Notes: generated by a model from the sequence alone, not told the origin. Shown: positions 33,390-44,532, counted from the stretch's first letter. The stretch is DNA of 64,000 bases from Chelonoidis abingdonii (GCF_003597395.2 NC_133771.1:62091080-62155079); one strand, 5' to 3'. A program made the numbers and translations.

Positions 33390-34420
33390 TGGCCTTTTGA
33401 GGCACAGTGTTCTATTCCGCTTTTTTCCTGGTACCTAAGAAAAAAGGAGGATGGAGACCAATCCTAGATCTATCATCTCATTCACTTCATACGTGGACTA
33501 AAGTTTTCTATGGTCACTCTTGCAGCCAATTATACCCTTGCTAGAAAGAGGCACGTGGGTTACAGCTTTTGATATGCAAGACACTTACTTCCATATATTC
33601 ATCCTACCCACAGAGGGTTCTTCAGATTCATGGTAGGTTCTCGACACTTCCAGTACAGAGTTCTACCATTTGAACTCATCACTGCTCCATGGGTCTTCAG
33701 CGAGGTTTTCTCTGTAGTGGTCGCCCACCTCCAGCATCGAGGGATCCTTTGGGTATGTCTACACTTGCTGGTAGATCAGCCCTGCTGCAATCGATGCAGC
33801 GAGTGTTGATTTAGCGGGTCTGAAAACCCGCTCTCCCCAAGAAGCATAGGGGAAGTTGACAGGAGACACTCTCTCATTGACACAGCGCAGTGTAACCACT
33901 GCGGTAAATGGATCTAACAACTTCTACTTCAGTTAGATTATTCATGTAACTGAAGTTGCGTAAGTTAGATCGATTTTACCATGGTAGTGTAGACCAGCCC
34001 TTATATTCCCCTATCTTGATGACTGGCTGCCAGCAGCATGATCCAAACAGAAGGCTCAAGTATCTACCTCTCTGCTGCTTCTACTGTTCTCCTTCCCGGG
34101 GCTGAGCATCAACAACAAAAAATTGACATTAGACCCCACACAGTCCCTAGAGTTCATTGGGCCATGCATCATTGCAGTCTCTGCATGCGCCTACTCTACC
34201 AGAGGACAGATTCCAGACCCTGCTAGAACTGATTACTATGGTGAGTTCTAGTCCTTCTGTTCCTGCCAGAACTTGCCTTTCCATTTTTGGCTATGTGGCA
34301 ATGTGCACATATGTCACCTCCTTCGCTTGTCTCTGCTTCCGCTGTGGCTACAGAGAGCCTATTCTCCTACAAACCATTCCATGGACTTTCTACTGACTAT
34401 CCCATTCACCCCCCCCCCAC
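33390..34420 (+). pseudogene. DIRS copy 2 reverse transcriptase, interrupted by a MITE
   Basis: Before the insertion: VFYSAFFLVPKKKGGWRPIL followed by DL, TxVTAFDMQDTYFHIFI (palm motif A, from GTGGGTTACAGC near 33555), RVLPFELITAPWVFSEVFS. After the insertion: FPYLDDWL with catalytic YLDD at 34012-34023, LSINNKKLTLDPTQSLEFIG, PEDRFQTLLELI. Typical DIRS RT. The MITE occupies 33751-34000 directly before the YLDD strand. Confidence 0.8.
33751..34000. mobile_element. MITE inserted in DIRS copy 2 RT
   Basis: 250 bp from GGGTATGTCTACACTTG to GTGTAGACCAGCCC, same family as 8559-8824 (shared TAGATCGATTTTACCA end and AACTGAAGTTGCGTAAG). The RT reading resumes right after it, so it entered after the DIRS copy. 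Confidence 0.85.
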
Positions 34421-34439
34421 ACACACCCCCCCCCAAGGT

Positions 34440-35220
34440 TCTCTTTTTGTTTTCAGTGGTGGAAGGACCAATTCAAGTTTGCACCAGGGTACCCTTCCTT
34501 CAGTTTTCTCCATGCACAATGATCATCACAGATGCATCACTCAATAGATAGGGTACCCACATGTGCTAGCACCTGACACAAAGAACTTGGACCACTCAGG
34601 AATCCAGCATGCACATCAATATCCTGGAGCCTGGGGCAGAAAGAAGTGTGTGTCTCACATTTCTCTTGTCTATCCACTCCCGTCGAGTTCTCATCATGTT
34701 AGATGATGCCATCACCATTTACTACCTAAACAATCAAGAGGGCATAAAGTCGCCAGCACTTTGTGCAGAGGTGGTTCGCTTGTAGAACTGGTGCTCGCAC
34801 ACAATATCCTGTTGTCAGCATCTTGTCTTCCGAGAACTTGGAACGTGATTATGGACTCTCGCAGCAGGAAATTCGTGACCAGCTACAAATGGGAACTTCA
34901 CAACTCTGTGGTCAGTGACATTTTTGACTGATGGGGAACTCTGACCAGGGACCTCTTTGCCTCCCACACCAACAGCAAATGCATCCAGTACTGCTCCAGG
35001 GAAGGGCTCTTCACCTGTTCCCAAGGCATTGTCCTAGTCATATGCTGTTCGGACCATCAGTTACATCTCTCTTCTTCTACCGCTCCTGTCCCGTGTCTGC
35101 CACAAAATCAGATGGGAGAGAGCAATGGTCATCCTGCTCGACCTGTTCTGTCCTCTTCAATTCTCGTTTTCCCTCCTCTGGATGTCAGCATGTCCTCTGT
35201 TTCCGCTTCTGGCTTTTCTG
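34440..35220 (+). pseudogene. DIRS copy 2 RNase H and following region
   Basis: MIITDASLNR (first catalytic Asp in TDAS), SMHINILE (Glu), MLDDAITIYYLNNQEGIKSP then ALCAEVVRL (second Asp) show an RNase H-like fold. Downstream a frame with LCLPHQQQMHPVLLQGRALH corresponds to the DIRS segment DLFASHxNxKCxQYCSR. Inactive. Confidence 0.72.
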
Positions 35221-35329
35221 GAACTGCTCATGCAATTTAATGGCAGGATCAGACATCCTAATCCACAGGCGCTGCTCTTTAGAGCTTGATTTTTGGATGG
35301 ATATCTTCACTAGACCTGAAGTGTTTGTC

Positions 35330-36745
35330 AACAGTACAAGAAGTATTCTCAAGTAGCAGGAAAAATCCATGAGGCAGTCAAATTGAGCCAAGTGGCAATA
35401 TTTCACCTCCTAGGCCCAGCAGAAGGGTCTTGCTCCTGGAGCTGTGGGTGTTCCTTTCCTCTTGGACTATCTGCTATTGCTGAAGGCCTTGGCACTCATT
35501 CTCAACTCTATCAAGGTGCATGTAACGGCCATTAGTGCTTTTCACCCTCCTGTGGAGAAGACTTTTTTGTCATTATGCACCCCTTTGCTGCAAGGTTCTG
35601 GAAGGTCTCTTATGAACTTATCCTCCCATTCCATCCATCACTCCTGAATGGGATTTCAACTTTGTTTTCACGGCATTGATGAAATTGTCCTTCAGACTTC
35701 TGGCTTCTTGCTCACTGTCTCTCCTCTCCTTCCTGATAGGTATTATTTCTGTGAAAAGGGTAGGCAAACTGGGGGCCATGATGATGGACCCCATCCCCTT
35801 CACCATGTTCCATAAGATGCACCCGAAGATTCTGCCAAAGTGGTTCCTTGCTTTGACCTCAAACAAACGATTCACTTACCTGCTTTCTTACCAAATTCGC
35901 TCTCCTCAGAGGAGGAATAGTGCCTTCACTTCCTCCATGTCCAGAGGTCCCTGGCCTTTTATCTGCAGAGAATGAGGCCATTCAGAAAGTCCCCTAGACT
36001 GTTTATTGCTGTAATGGAGAGGATTAAGGGGTAAGCCGTCTCCTCTGAGCAGATTTCTAAGTGGGTTTTGGAGTGCATTATGTTCTATCAATTATCTGAA
36101 CTGTCTCCACCCCTTGGGGTATGAGCGCACTCCACAAAAGAACAGGCATCCAGTATGGCCACACTTAACATAAGAACAGCCATATGGGATCAGACCAAAG
36201 ATCCATCTAGCCCACTATCCTGTCTACCAACAGTGGCCAATGCCAGGTGCCCCAGAGGGAGTGAACCTAACAGGTAATGATCAAGTGATCTCTCTCCTGC
36301 CATCGATCTCCACTCTCTGACAGAATTTAGGGACACCGTTCCTTACCCCATCCTGGCTAATAGCCTTTAATGGACTTAACCTCCATGAATTTTTCCAGTT
36401 CTCTTTTAAACGCTGTTATAGTCTTAGCCTTCAAAACTCAGGCAAGGAGTTACACAAGTTGACTGTGCACTGTGTGAAGAAGAACTTACTTTTATTTGTT
36501 TTAAACCTGCTGCCTATTAATTTCATTTGGTGACCCCTAGCTTCACAACGTGCTGCTTATGGATATCTGTAGGGTGGCCACGTGGAGTTCAATACATACC
36601 ATTTCTTCCCATTACACCTTGGTGCAAGATTCTGAGACAGATGCCTCATTTGGCGTGGCTGTTCTCTGCTCCACAGTTCTGTCATCTTCCTAGCATCTTC
36701 CTCCTAGCTAGGTACTACTTGTTAATCACTCTCAGTGGAATATAA
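35330..36745 (+). pseudogene. DIRS copy 2 tyrosine recombinase, split by CR1
   Basis: VQEVFSSSRKNP opens the YR, then ALMKLSFRLLASCSLSLLSF, IISVKRVGKLGAMMMDPI (core helix, normally SARRVGELGALM) and KMHPKILPKWF. Near 36118 the HxxR box reads AHSTKEQASSMATL, with Lys instead of Arg. After the CR1 (36165-36545) the C-terminus resumes with DICRVATWSSIHTISSHYTL-type sequence containing the Tyr region. Confidence 0.75.
36165..36545 (-). mobile_element. CR1 LINE 3' fragment inserted in DIRS copy 2
   Basis: It starts AACATAAGAACAGCCATATGG and continues TCAGACCAAAGATCCATCTAG, GCCAATGCCAGGTGCCCCAG, GACTGTGCACTGTGTGAAGAA, ATTTCATTTGGTGACCCCTAG: an antisense CR1 3' end. It separates two parts of the DIRS recombinase. 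Confidence 0.9.
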
Positions 36746-37080
36746 TAGAGACAATCACTCAAAGAAGAAGAGGTTACTTACATGTAACTGGAGATTCTTC
36801 GAGATTTGTGGTCCTTATCTATATTCCAATCCCACCTTCCTTTCCCCGTGCTGCGGATTTCTTGGTCACGGTACCAAAGGAATTGAGGGTGCAGACCGTT
36901 CACTCCGCCTTTTATTGCCTCGAATGAAACCTTGAGGCAGACCACACGCTTGGGCCAAACGACACTGCTGCTTTCAAAATCTCTAGCTCCAAATGCATGT
37001 TGTATGTGTATAATGCTCAGTGGAATAGAGAGAGAGGGACCACACATCTCTAAGAACCTCCAGTTACAAGTAAGTAATCT

Positions 37081-37403
37081 TTTCTTCCTGATGATGTAGC
37101 AACAAACTGGTCAAAGTCTAAATTATTTTAATCATTTCCCATACTTTAACATGATCAGGTATATTTTGACAAACCTGAAAATGCCAGTAATTTACAATAC
37201 TTGTTTGTGTTCCATATAAAATAGTAATAATATTTCAGTGTGTTAGTATTTTAAAACAAAAGGAATCCGCTAAACAAAAGATTTAACTCTTTAGTGTTTC
37301 AGACAGTACAGAATAAAAGTTATTAAAAAGATACATAAGTTCCCTCCTTGAGATAGTAGGTTTCCATAGATATTGATCTGTAATATAATAAAAATTAATC
37401 TGT
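37081..37403. other. Intron sequence between DIRS copies 2 and 3
   Basis: About 320 bp of AT-rich sequence with no recognised feature. Confidence 0.4.
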
Positions 37404-38025
37404 TCTTCGAGTTCTTGCTCTTGTCGATTCCATTCTAGGTGTGTGTGCTCCTACGTGCATGGCTGTTGAAGACATTTGCCTTGGTGGTACCTATAGGGCC
37501 AGCTGTGGCGCACTCCGGAGTGCCGCGCCCACGGTGCGGTATATCAGGCACCCCTGGTCCTGCGCCCTCTCAGTTCCGTCTTACTGTCCGTGGTGGTCAG
37601 TCGGAGTGCCTTTCTTGCTCATCAAGGAGTTCCGGTTACTTTCTTTGGACTTTGTGCCTTTGAGCTTTGTATATAGTTATCTTTAGTGTTAAGTACCTGT
37701 TAATTGTGATAGTTAGTGTTAGTATTTAGGTCCCAGCATAGACTTTGTGCCCTGGTCTTTGGACTTTTGTGACTCCTGTAACCGGCCTGTGTCTGTTAGT
37801 GACCCGCACGGCATCTGTCTCAAGTGCCTGGGGGAAGCACATGTTAGAGTGGTGCCAAATTTGTAGGAACTTTAGGTCTTACACGCAGAAGAAGAGAGAC
37901 ATCAGGCTTGGCGTCCACCCTCTGCCTGATGTTTAAGCCATCTTGGCTTGAGTCTCCCAGCACCTCGACGTCGGCAAAGAGCACCATTGGCACTAGGGCA
38001 GTCTCGATCTGGTGTGTTCCACCTG

Positions 38026-38300
38026 CTGCGACCCGAGCCTGTTAATAAATATAGAAAAGTCAATGTTAGTGCCAGTCCAGCACATACAGTTCTTCAGAGA
38101 TGTTTTAGACTCCATGCAGACCAGGGCCTTCCTACTGGAAGCACGCTTTTGGGCCATGTTGGACCTGAGCTCTCATCTGAAGAACCACTTGCTCTCTATG
38201 GCCTACGCCTGCCTATCGCTGACGGGTCATATGGCTGCATGCACATATGTGGATAGCCATGCTCAGCTCCACCTACAGCCACTACAAGCATAGACCGCCT
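38026..38300 (+). pseudogene. DIRS copy 3 RT C-terminal part
   Basis: LLINIEKSMLVPVQHIQFFR, AFLLEARFWAMLDLSSHLKN, SLTGHMAACTYVDSHAQLHL. This matches the RT thumb segment of DIRS (INxEKSxLxPVQxIxFIGA...LPExRF). The YLDD-bearing part is deleted. Confidence 0.78.
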
Positions 38301-38335
38301 CGGTCTATGTTCCCAACAGATATGCCCTGGACAGG

Positions 38336-38819
38336 ATGGACAGGGTACCAGACTGTGTCCTTTCTTCCCTTAACTGGTGGCTAGATCCCCGATTGGTGCT
38401 GCAGGGAGTTCCCTTCTTGACTCCGTCCCCATCGCTGCCTCTGGTATCCGATGCCTCGGATCTGGGATGGGGAGCCCATCTGGGCGAGCTCAGCACCCAG
38501 GACCACTGGCTGCGGGACGATCTAACCCTCCATGTCAATGTCAGGGAGCTTAGCGGTTCACCTAGCCTGCCAGGCCTTCTTTACCCACCTAGAAGGCAAG
38601 GTAGTGCAGGTCCTGACGGACAATACCGCCGCAATGTATTACATCAAAAGGCAGGACGGGGCCAGGTCTTTGGCCCTTTGTCAGGAGGCCCTCAGCCTTT
38701 GGAACTTTTATGTGTGGCATGCCATTCATCTGGTAGCTGTCCACCTACATGGTGCCTTCTCAACTCACCACAAATGGTTGCTCCATCTGGAGGTGGTCAG
38801 CCTGATCTTCTGTAGGTGA
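38336..38819 (+). pseudogene. DIRS copy 3 RNase H with one frameshift
   Basis: Frame 1 gives PLVSDASDLGWGAHLGELST, then DHWLRDDLTLHVNVREL; from about 38545 the reading moves to another frame with LACQAFFTHLEGKVVQVLTD, NTAAMYYIKRQDGARSLALC and LSLWNFYVWHAIHLVAVHLH. SDAS, VREL and LTDN supply the RNase H acidic residues. A single frameshift separates the two halves, making it the best preserved DIRS enzyme piece here. Confidence 0.82.
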
Positions 38820-38919
38820 GGGAGTCCCCAAGTGGATCAGTTTGCTTCCAGACAGAACAGGAAGTACCACATGTTCGGTTTCCTGCAGAACAGGGACAAG
38901 AGATCCTTGTCAGATGCCA

Positions 38920-39180
38920 TCTTGATAAATGGTCGCAAGCGCTGATATATGCCTTCTTGCCAGTGCCCCTAGTTCACAGGGTCCTGATAAAAGTGAAGCA
39001 GGACAGGATGATCATCATCCTCATAGCCCTGGTGTGGCCTCGCCAACAGTGGTTGGGCATGTTGCTCAGTCTTTTGGCATCTGCCCCACTGCAGCTATCT
39101 CTTCAGCCGGATCTGTTGTCCCAGAAGGACGGCACACTGCTGCATCCGAACCTGGCAGCACTGCACCTGACAGCATAACT
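38920..39180 (+). pseudogene. DIRS copy 3 segment between RNase H and YR
   Basis: IYAFLPVPLVHRVLIKVKQD, then MIIILIALVWPRQQWLGML and DLLSQKDGTLLHPNLAALHL. This conserved stretch follows RNase H in DIRS polyproteins; exact function not assigned here. Confidence 0.7.
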
Positions 39181-39229
39181 ACTGCATGACTGAATATGGA
39201 CGAGCGAGCATGCTCTTCTGGAATCCAGC

Positions 39230-40240
39230 AGGTCTTGTTGAGCAGCAGGAAGCCTTTTCCCAGGGTGACCTACGTGGCAAAGTGGAAATGATTCATATGT
39301 TGGGCCTCAGATTCACAACTTCGGTTCTCAGAGGCCCTGCTGTATCATGTCCTGGCCTATTTACTGCACCCAGCGCCTGTCGCTCTCTTCAGTTAGAGTC
39401 TACCTGGTGGCCATTTCGGTATTCCACTCTCCATTTCAAGGCAGGTCAATCTTCACCCATCCTATGATGGCATGATTCTTAAAAGGTCTGGAGCACCTCT
39501 ACCTGCACATCTGGGGCCCGGTCTCCCCTTGGGACCTGAATCTTGTGTTGTCATGGCTCATGGGCCCTCCCCTGGCTTGAGCTCCTGGCTTCATGCTCCC
39601 TCCTGCTTCTTTCTTGAAAAATTTATTTCTTGGTTGCCATAACTTTGGTCCTCAGGGTGTCTGAGATTAGGGCACTCAGTTTGAAGCTGCCTTATGCAGT
39701 CTTCTACAAGGACAAGTTCCAGCTGCATCCACACCCGTCCCAAAGTCGTCGCCCAGTTTCACATGGGTCAGGACATGTACCTAATGGTCTTCTGTCCAAA
39801 GCCTTATGCGTCAGACGAGGAACGCAGACTGCATACCCTGGTTGTCAGATGGGTGCTGGCCTTCTACATAGCTAAGATGAAACCATTCCGCAAGTGAACA
39901 CAGCTATTTGTTGCTGTCGTGGACAGGATGAAAGGTTACCAAGTGTCTACCCAAAGAATTTAAGCTTGGATCACGGCCTGCATCCATTACTGTTATGAGC
40001 TGGCGAAGATGCCCCTGCCAGCGATCATGACAGTTCACTCGGCTAGGGCACAGGCATCCTCAGCAGCCTTCCTAGCATGGTGCTGATCCAAGAGATCTGT
40101 CAGGCTGCTACCTGGTCTTCCGTCCACACGTTTGCATCTCATTATGTGCTTACCCAGCAAGCTTGGGATGACGCTAGCTTTGTCAGAGCAGTACTGCAAG
40201 CTGCAGGGTTGTAAACTCTGAGCTGGCCTCTGAGGAGTCT
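39230..40240 (+). pseudogene. DIRS copy 3 tyrosine recombinase
   Basis: Fragments in order: an RKPFPR...YVAKWK start, VSEIRALSLKLPYAVFYKDK (core helix), VVAQFHMGQDMYLMVFCPKP, RRLHTLVVRWVLAFYIAKMK, KPFRK, and near 40029 TVHSARAQASSAAFLA with the catalytic His-x-x-Arg intact. The Tyr region follows as TWSSVHTFASHYVL in another frame near 40105. Frame changes prevent expression. Confidence 0.8.
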
Positions 40241-40599
40241 GCTTGTGAGTCACCTAAAATGGAATCGACATGAGTAAGCACTCAAAGAAGAAAAAATGGC
40301 TACCTTTCTTTCGTAACTATTCTCAGAGACTTGTTGTTCATATCCATTCCATTACTTGCCCTTCTGCCCCTCTGTCGGAGTTGTCGGCAAGAAAAAAGCG
40401 AGAGGGTATACGGCCGACAGAACTTGATATACTGTGCCACGAGCGCAGCACTCCAGAGGGCACCGCAGCAAGCCCTATAGGCACTGCTAAGGCAGTAGTC
40501 TCTGACGGCCATGCACGTGGGCTCGCACACACCTAGAATGGAATGGACATGAGCAACGCATTTTGAAGAACAGTTATGAAAGGTAGGTAACAGTTTTTT

Positions 40600-42345
40600 G
40601 TTGCCACTGGAAAAAAAGTCTGACTTTTTTGTTTGGATGGGAGAATTAATATTCCTTTTTACTTTGTTTTACCTAGTTAGCATAAATTTATTTGTAATGT
40701 GACCTCTTAAATCTAAAAGGCTTAAAAGAACTTTTAACTTGCTTTACTTGTTGACATTTTCCAAATATTTACCAAATGGTTCTGTAAGAGTATCATTTGG
40801 AGTAACTTGACGTCAGAGGTACAAGCACTCAACTATCCATTCCTCCTGATATAATGGTAATTAATAAGGACTATGCATAGAGAAGTAAAACTGCCATGTT
40901 GGGTTTTGTTCCAGTCAAGTGAAGAGAAGGGGGAGGAGTTTTCAGTACAAAAATATCCAGTGATTGGAGGAAAAACTAGAATGTAAAAAAAAAATTAGAA
41001 GAGCCTCTTGCACATGAAGTGAGAAAATAGCACAATTTCATACTAAAGATTTAAAACTTCTGCTTGCAGTAAATTGATTTTCTCAATTTTGTTTTCATCC
41101 TTGGACCTTTTGGCATTTTTCTGTCTTCTAATCAAATGAATGTGCTGGAGGATATACATAATGTATGTGCATTTCAGTATATTCAGTACATAATGTGTGT
41201 AATGTAGTTATGTCAAATATTATATTTACTCTTAAATCTAGTGAGTCATTTAAACAAAGGTAGTATTCTTGTTTTCTATTTCTGTTTCAATTGCAAGACT
41301 CATATTAACTGCTAAATATGGTGAATAATTTATTATCGGAGAGAATTCTGTTTCTGAAATGAATTTAAAATGTCAAATGGTTACATGACTGAGCATAAAA
41401 AGAGAGAAGGTAAAGTCCTGACCTCAGTGAGGACAATGGCAAAACTCTGACTGGGTGAAATCCTATTCTATATGAGTGCAGCTAGAGTGCTGTGCCACAT
41501 GATACCTTTGTGTATATTATATATGCCAGAAACATTTAAAGAATGGGAAAAAACCAAGCGTGTGTGTGTGAGGGGGGTGGAATCTCTCTATAGAGTCAGG
41601 TGCCTTAGTTTGCATGAATCCTACTGTGCAGGTTCAGAGAGAGTAGTAATAAAATCCTCAAATGTTTTAAAATAATATTGTGATGTTTTTATGTATAAAA
41701 AAGTTAGTCAGCTCTTTTCTGGATTAGAAGTGTGGAATCTCTTTGGAAAGCTGGGGATTTCCCTTTCCAAATGGAGCTAAAGAGTTCATTTTGAGCCCTG
41801 CTGCAATGCCATGAAATATCTGACATAAATGTCTTGATGCTTTTTATGAATAGAAAAGCTGTTAAATCAGGACTGAATGTTATCTATCCTGAAATAAGCA
41901 AGTGGAGTGTTTTAGGGAGAAGAAATTATTTGCTCTTCCTCCCCCACATATACCCATATATACCCCTAAAACTTCTCAGGGGCTTGAAGTACTAAAATAA
42001 GTGTTGGAGGAGATTAAATTAGTGAGTAGAGGGCACATGAGACATACATACAGAAATGGTGATATTAAGATTTAGTATATTATGTGGATTTTTGCTAAGT
42101 TTTAATTTATTTTGTTCTACTCAGGATATAAAACAAATGCACAATAAAAATCAGGTGAAAGTGCCATCTACTTAAATAGCCTGTTACTTTCAAAGAGAGA
42201 CTAATTCTAGCAAGGTTCAGTGGTGGGTGTATCATCAGTATAGCTCATGCTGAGACATCACATGAAAGAAAAACTGACACCTTCTACTTTGAGACATCTG
42301 AAAGATAATTATTGTTGAAAGCTACTATTTCATGTTTCATTGCTG
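40600..42345. other. SENP6 intron, no element assigned
   Basis: AT-rich unique-looking sequence with short purine and pyrimidine runs; nothing recognised. Confidence 0.45.
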
Positions 42346-42349
42346 TGTA

Positions 42350-42509
42350 GAATTCTGGGCGGTGAGGAGGGAGAGTCTCAGACCTTAAGCTCCAGCCCAA
42401 GCCTGGAAGTCTAAACTGCAATGAAAAAGGCCTTCAACCAGAGCCCTGCGAGCCCAAGTTGGGTGGCATGGGACAGCCGTGAGTGTCTAGTTGCAGTGTA
42501 GACATACTC
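42350..42509. mobile_element. Foldback MITE copy, right part
   Basis: AGTCTCAGACC...GCTCCAGCCCAAGCCTGGA, CTAAACTGCAATGAAAAAGG and the terminal TTGCAGTGTAGACATACTC place it in the 7951 family. Left half missing or unrecognisable. Confidence 0.65.
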
Positions 42510-42736
42510 TTTGACTTTCATTTAAAAAGCCGAACAAAAAGTCAAGCTACTCTTTAATGTTTGCTTTAGGCTTACATTCTTTGTGGTATTGCTAACATAA
42601 CATACATAGGTCTGAGTGATTGTTTCTTTTAAATATACATTTCAATTGCAAGATTAAAATCTGGGTTTCTGTTGTACCTTTTCTCTACAAATGCCAAAAC
42701 CGCATGTTATACTTATTGCCTTTTTTTTTATTCAAG

Positions 42737-43139
42737 GATTTGGAACCAACTGATTATTCCACACTTTGTTCAGGCTGTGAAAAGACAAATGAAAATCAGA
42801 CCAAATGCCAAAGTTATGGAAATGTTTTCTGTAAGGATTTGCAACGACGCTCCAAACAAACTGTGTCATTAAGTGAATCTCTGAGACCTTTATTGCGATC
42901 TTCAATACATCAGAATTCAACAGGGCAAAAATCTCCAGGTACAGGATTGAACACACAGAAGTTCTATGGCTCTGCTGGTGGGAAGGGTCCAGTTGATATC
43001 ATACTGAGTAATGATATTATAGGACATTCTATGTCACGACCAAATGGAAAAGTTGGTCTCTTAACTGGGACAAAAAATCCTAAAAGTTCAGGAAACTTAA
43101 GACAGAGGAATACAAGACCATCTGAACTAAATGATCCGA
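42737..43139 (+). CDS. SENP6: SENP6 large exon with internal in-frame 3' splice site
   Basis: A 403-nt exon after a long T tract and TTCAAG; GTAAGT follows. It starts in phase 0 with DLEPTDYS, passes a cysteine-bearing segment, then DLQRRSKQ, SLRPLLRSSIHQN and a C-terminal SELNDP, and leaves one base for the next exon. Human SENP6 as I recall it goes straight from CLTHLE to DLQRNCRQ, skipping 33 residues. In this window a second acceptor-like GTTTTCTGTAAG at 42835 precedes a GATTTG start identical to the one at 42737, 99 nt later and in frame. Both long and short products therefore look possible. Confidence 0.92.
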
Positions 43140-44287
43140 GTAAGTATGCTTTTATATGGCTGGATATGATTTGAACTTGCCAAATACCCAAGAATATCCT
43201 ATAAGAATGAAAGATACTGGGTTCCATTTGTTTCCTGCCAACTATTTGGAATCTTTTGCTGGTCTTGATTTTTTGTTTTTAATTTTGCATTGTTCTGCAT
43301 TTTAGAGGTACCCCCTTTATGAGTACAATAAAATATGATGAATGTGGAAAATCTGGATTGGTAAAACAAAGTGTTAGTAGTTTCTTAGTTTCTAAAGAGT
43401 ATTTCTGCTGAGGATGCATTACTTAAGCTGAAAAAGAGAGTTTGGTTTTTTGGCTTTCCCTCTCCCTTGCCCATCACATCCAGGTCATGTCACATTTTGC
43501 TGTTTCTTTCTGCATAACATTTCTAAAATCAAATCTTTTTAATTTAAACTACATAGTTGAAATTCTCTTGTCCAAATACTTAGCTAGTATCTGGACTGTA
43601 GCAACCTCTTCATATTTACTTTGTCCTCCCCAATGCTTACATAACTACCCTCTAGTCCAATGTAAAATGTACCTGTGAAAACCATATTTATTATCCATTG
43701 CTCTGACCATGTCCACCCCCCCTCCATACCTTTGAATTAATCCCATTGAATGCTTCCACATAAGATTCAAACTTACTTGGTGAATGGCCTATAGGTCCCT
43801 AGGGATGAATAGCAGAGAGAGAGGTTAAGCAACTTGCTTACAGCCACGTAGCAGTGCCAGAAGTAGAACTTCCAGAGTTTCTGTTTCCAGTCCCATGCTT
43901 AGTCCGCTGTATCGTGCTGCCTCTCAAATTTAAGTACCTTGAACTGTGCTCTGGATGGTAATTTTATTTTTTTTAATATTTGCCAGGTCTCCATTGCCTT
44001 TTAAGAATGAACCTTTCCAGCAGAAGATAATTAAGTTGGGCTTAGCTCATATTGATCACAGCTAATCCCTTACTGAATTTGTCAATTTGTCTTGACCACG
44101 AAGTTGGTATTTCCACTTCCACTGGTGGCAAAGTAAATATTAATAAAGAAAATACGTTGAAGAAATTGATGCCGATGATGATGTTCTGTGTTTTAGCTAT
44201 CCAAAAAAAGAGAAGTCACTAAATAGTCATTTAAAAAAAATTACATGCATCAAGCATTGTATTTTATATTTAATATTTGCTTCCTAG
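43140..44287. other. SENP6 intron containing a MIR-like SINE
   Basis: Apart from the SINE at 43811-43925 the intron has no recognised feature. Confidence 0.5.
43811..43925 (+). mobile_element. MIR-like SINE fragment
   Basis: GAGGTTAAGCAACTTGCTTACAG, CAGTGCCAGAAGTAGAACTTCC and a CGTGCTGCCTCTC end follow the MIR core and 3' half (GAGGTTAAGTGACTTGCCCA...). tRNA head absent. Confidence 0.7.
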
Positions 44288-44532
44288 TTATTTTGTCCAG
44301 TGACGACGAGGAGGATGACGATGACGACGACGACAGTGGCAGCACTAACAGAATGGAAAGCACATCGCCTCGACCTGCAGATTCAGCTCGTTCTTCCCCA
44401 GCGCCTTCCACAGGAAAGGTGGAAGCAGCATTAAAGGAAAATACTTCTGGAATAGAACAGAGACTAAGTACTGTTGCAGCAGACACAGAAATTGCCATCA
44501 CATTACCAAGAAAAGCAAGAATGAAAGATCAG
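44288..44532 (+). CDS. SENP6: SENP6 exon with SUMO-interaction-like motif and Asp tract
   Basis: A 245-nt exon between TTGCTTCCTAG and GTACTC. With the last base of the previous exon it encodes [19 protein letters not shown], then [32 protein letters not shown] and finally [10 protein letters not shown] in phase 0. Human SENP6 has IILSSDDDDDN and [20 protein letters not shown]. Ile-Ile-Leu followed by Ser and acidic residues fits the consensus of a SUMO-interaction motif (known class; role here inferred). The acidic run is longer than in human and is encoded by GAY/GAG triplets that could vary in number. Confidence 0.94.

Larger units (their letters stand above)
32087..37080 (+). mobile_element. 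DIRS retrotransposon copy 2, nearly full length, inactive
   Basis: Inverted terminal repeats: left about 32087-32320 (TTCTTCAAATGATGATCCCC, then ATGCATGTGCCATGCATC) pairs with right about 36810-37070 (CCAAATGCATG...GGACCACACATCTCTAAGAACC). Between them gag, RT with YLDD, RNase H, a post-RNase H stretch and YR follow in the DIRS order. An internal complementary region with AAAGAAGAAGAGGTTACTTAC lies near 36758. A MITE splits RT and an antisense CR1 splits YR. Many stops and frameshifts. Confidence 0.85.
37404..40565 (+). mobile_element. DIRS retrotransposon copy 3 with matching inverted termini
   Basis: Left terminus about 37404-37590 (GTTCTTCGAGTTCTTGCTC, GATTCCATTCTAGGTGTGTG, ACGTGCATGGC) is mirrored at about 40378-40562 (CACACACCTAGAATGG, GCCATGCACGTGGG). 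The internal complementary region at 40263-40345 has AGCACTCAAAGAAGAAAAAATGG. The interior holds a gag trace, late RT, RNase H and YR; most of gag and early RT are missing, giving 3.2 kb. The termini are GC-richer than the surrounding intron. Confidence 0.86.

Noticed and set aside
42620..42736. Open frame extending upstream of the 42737 exon from an ATG at 42620
   Set aside because: The sequence before 42737 is the polypyrimidine tract and intron; the acceptor TTCAAG and phase to the previous exon set the boundary.
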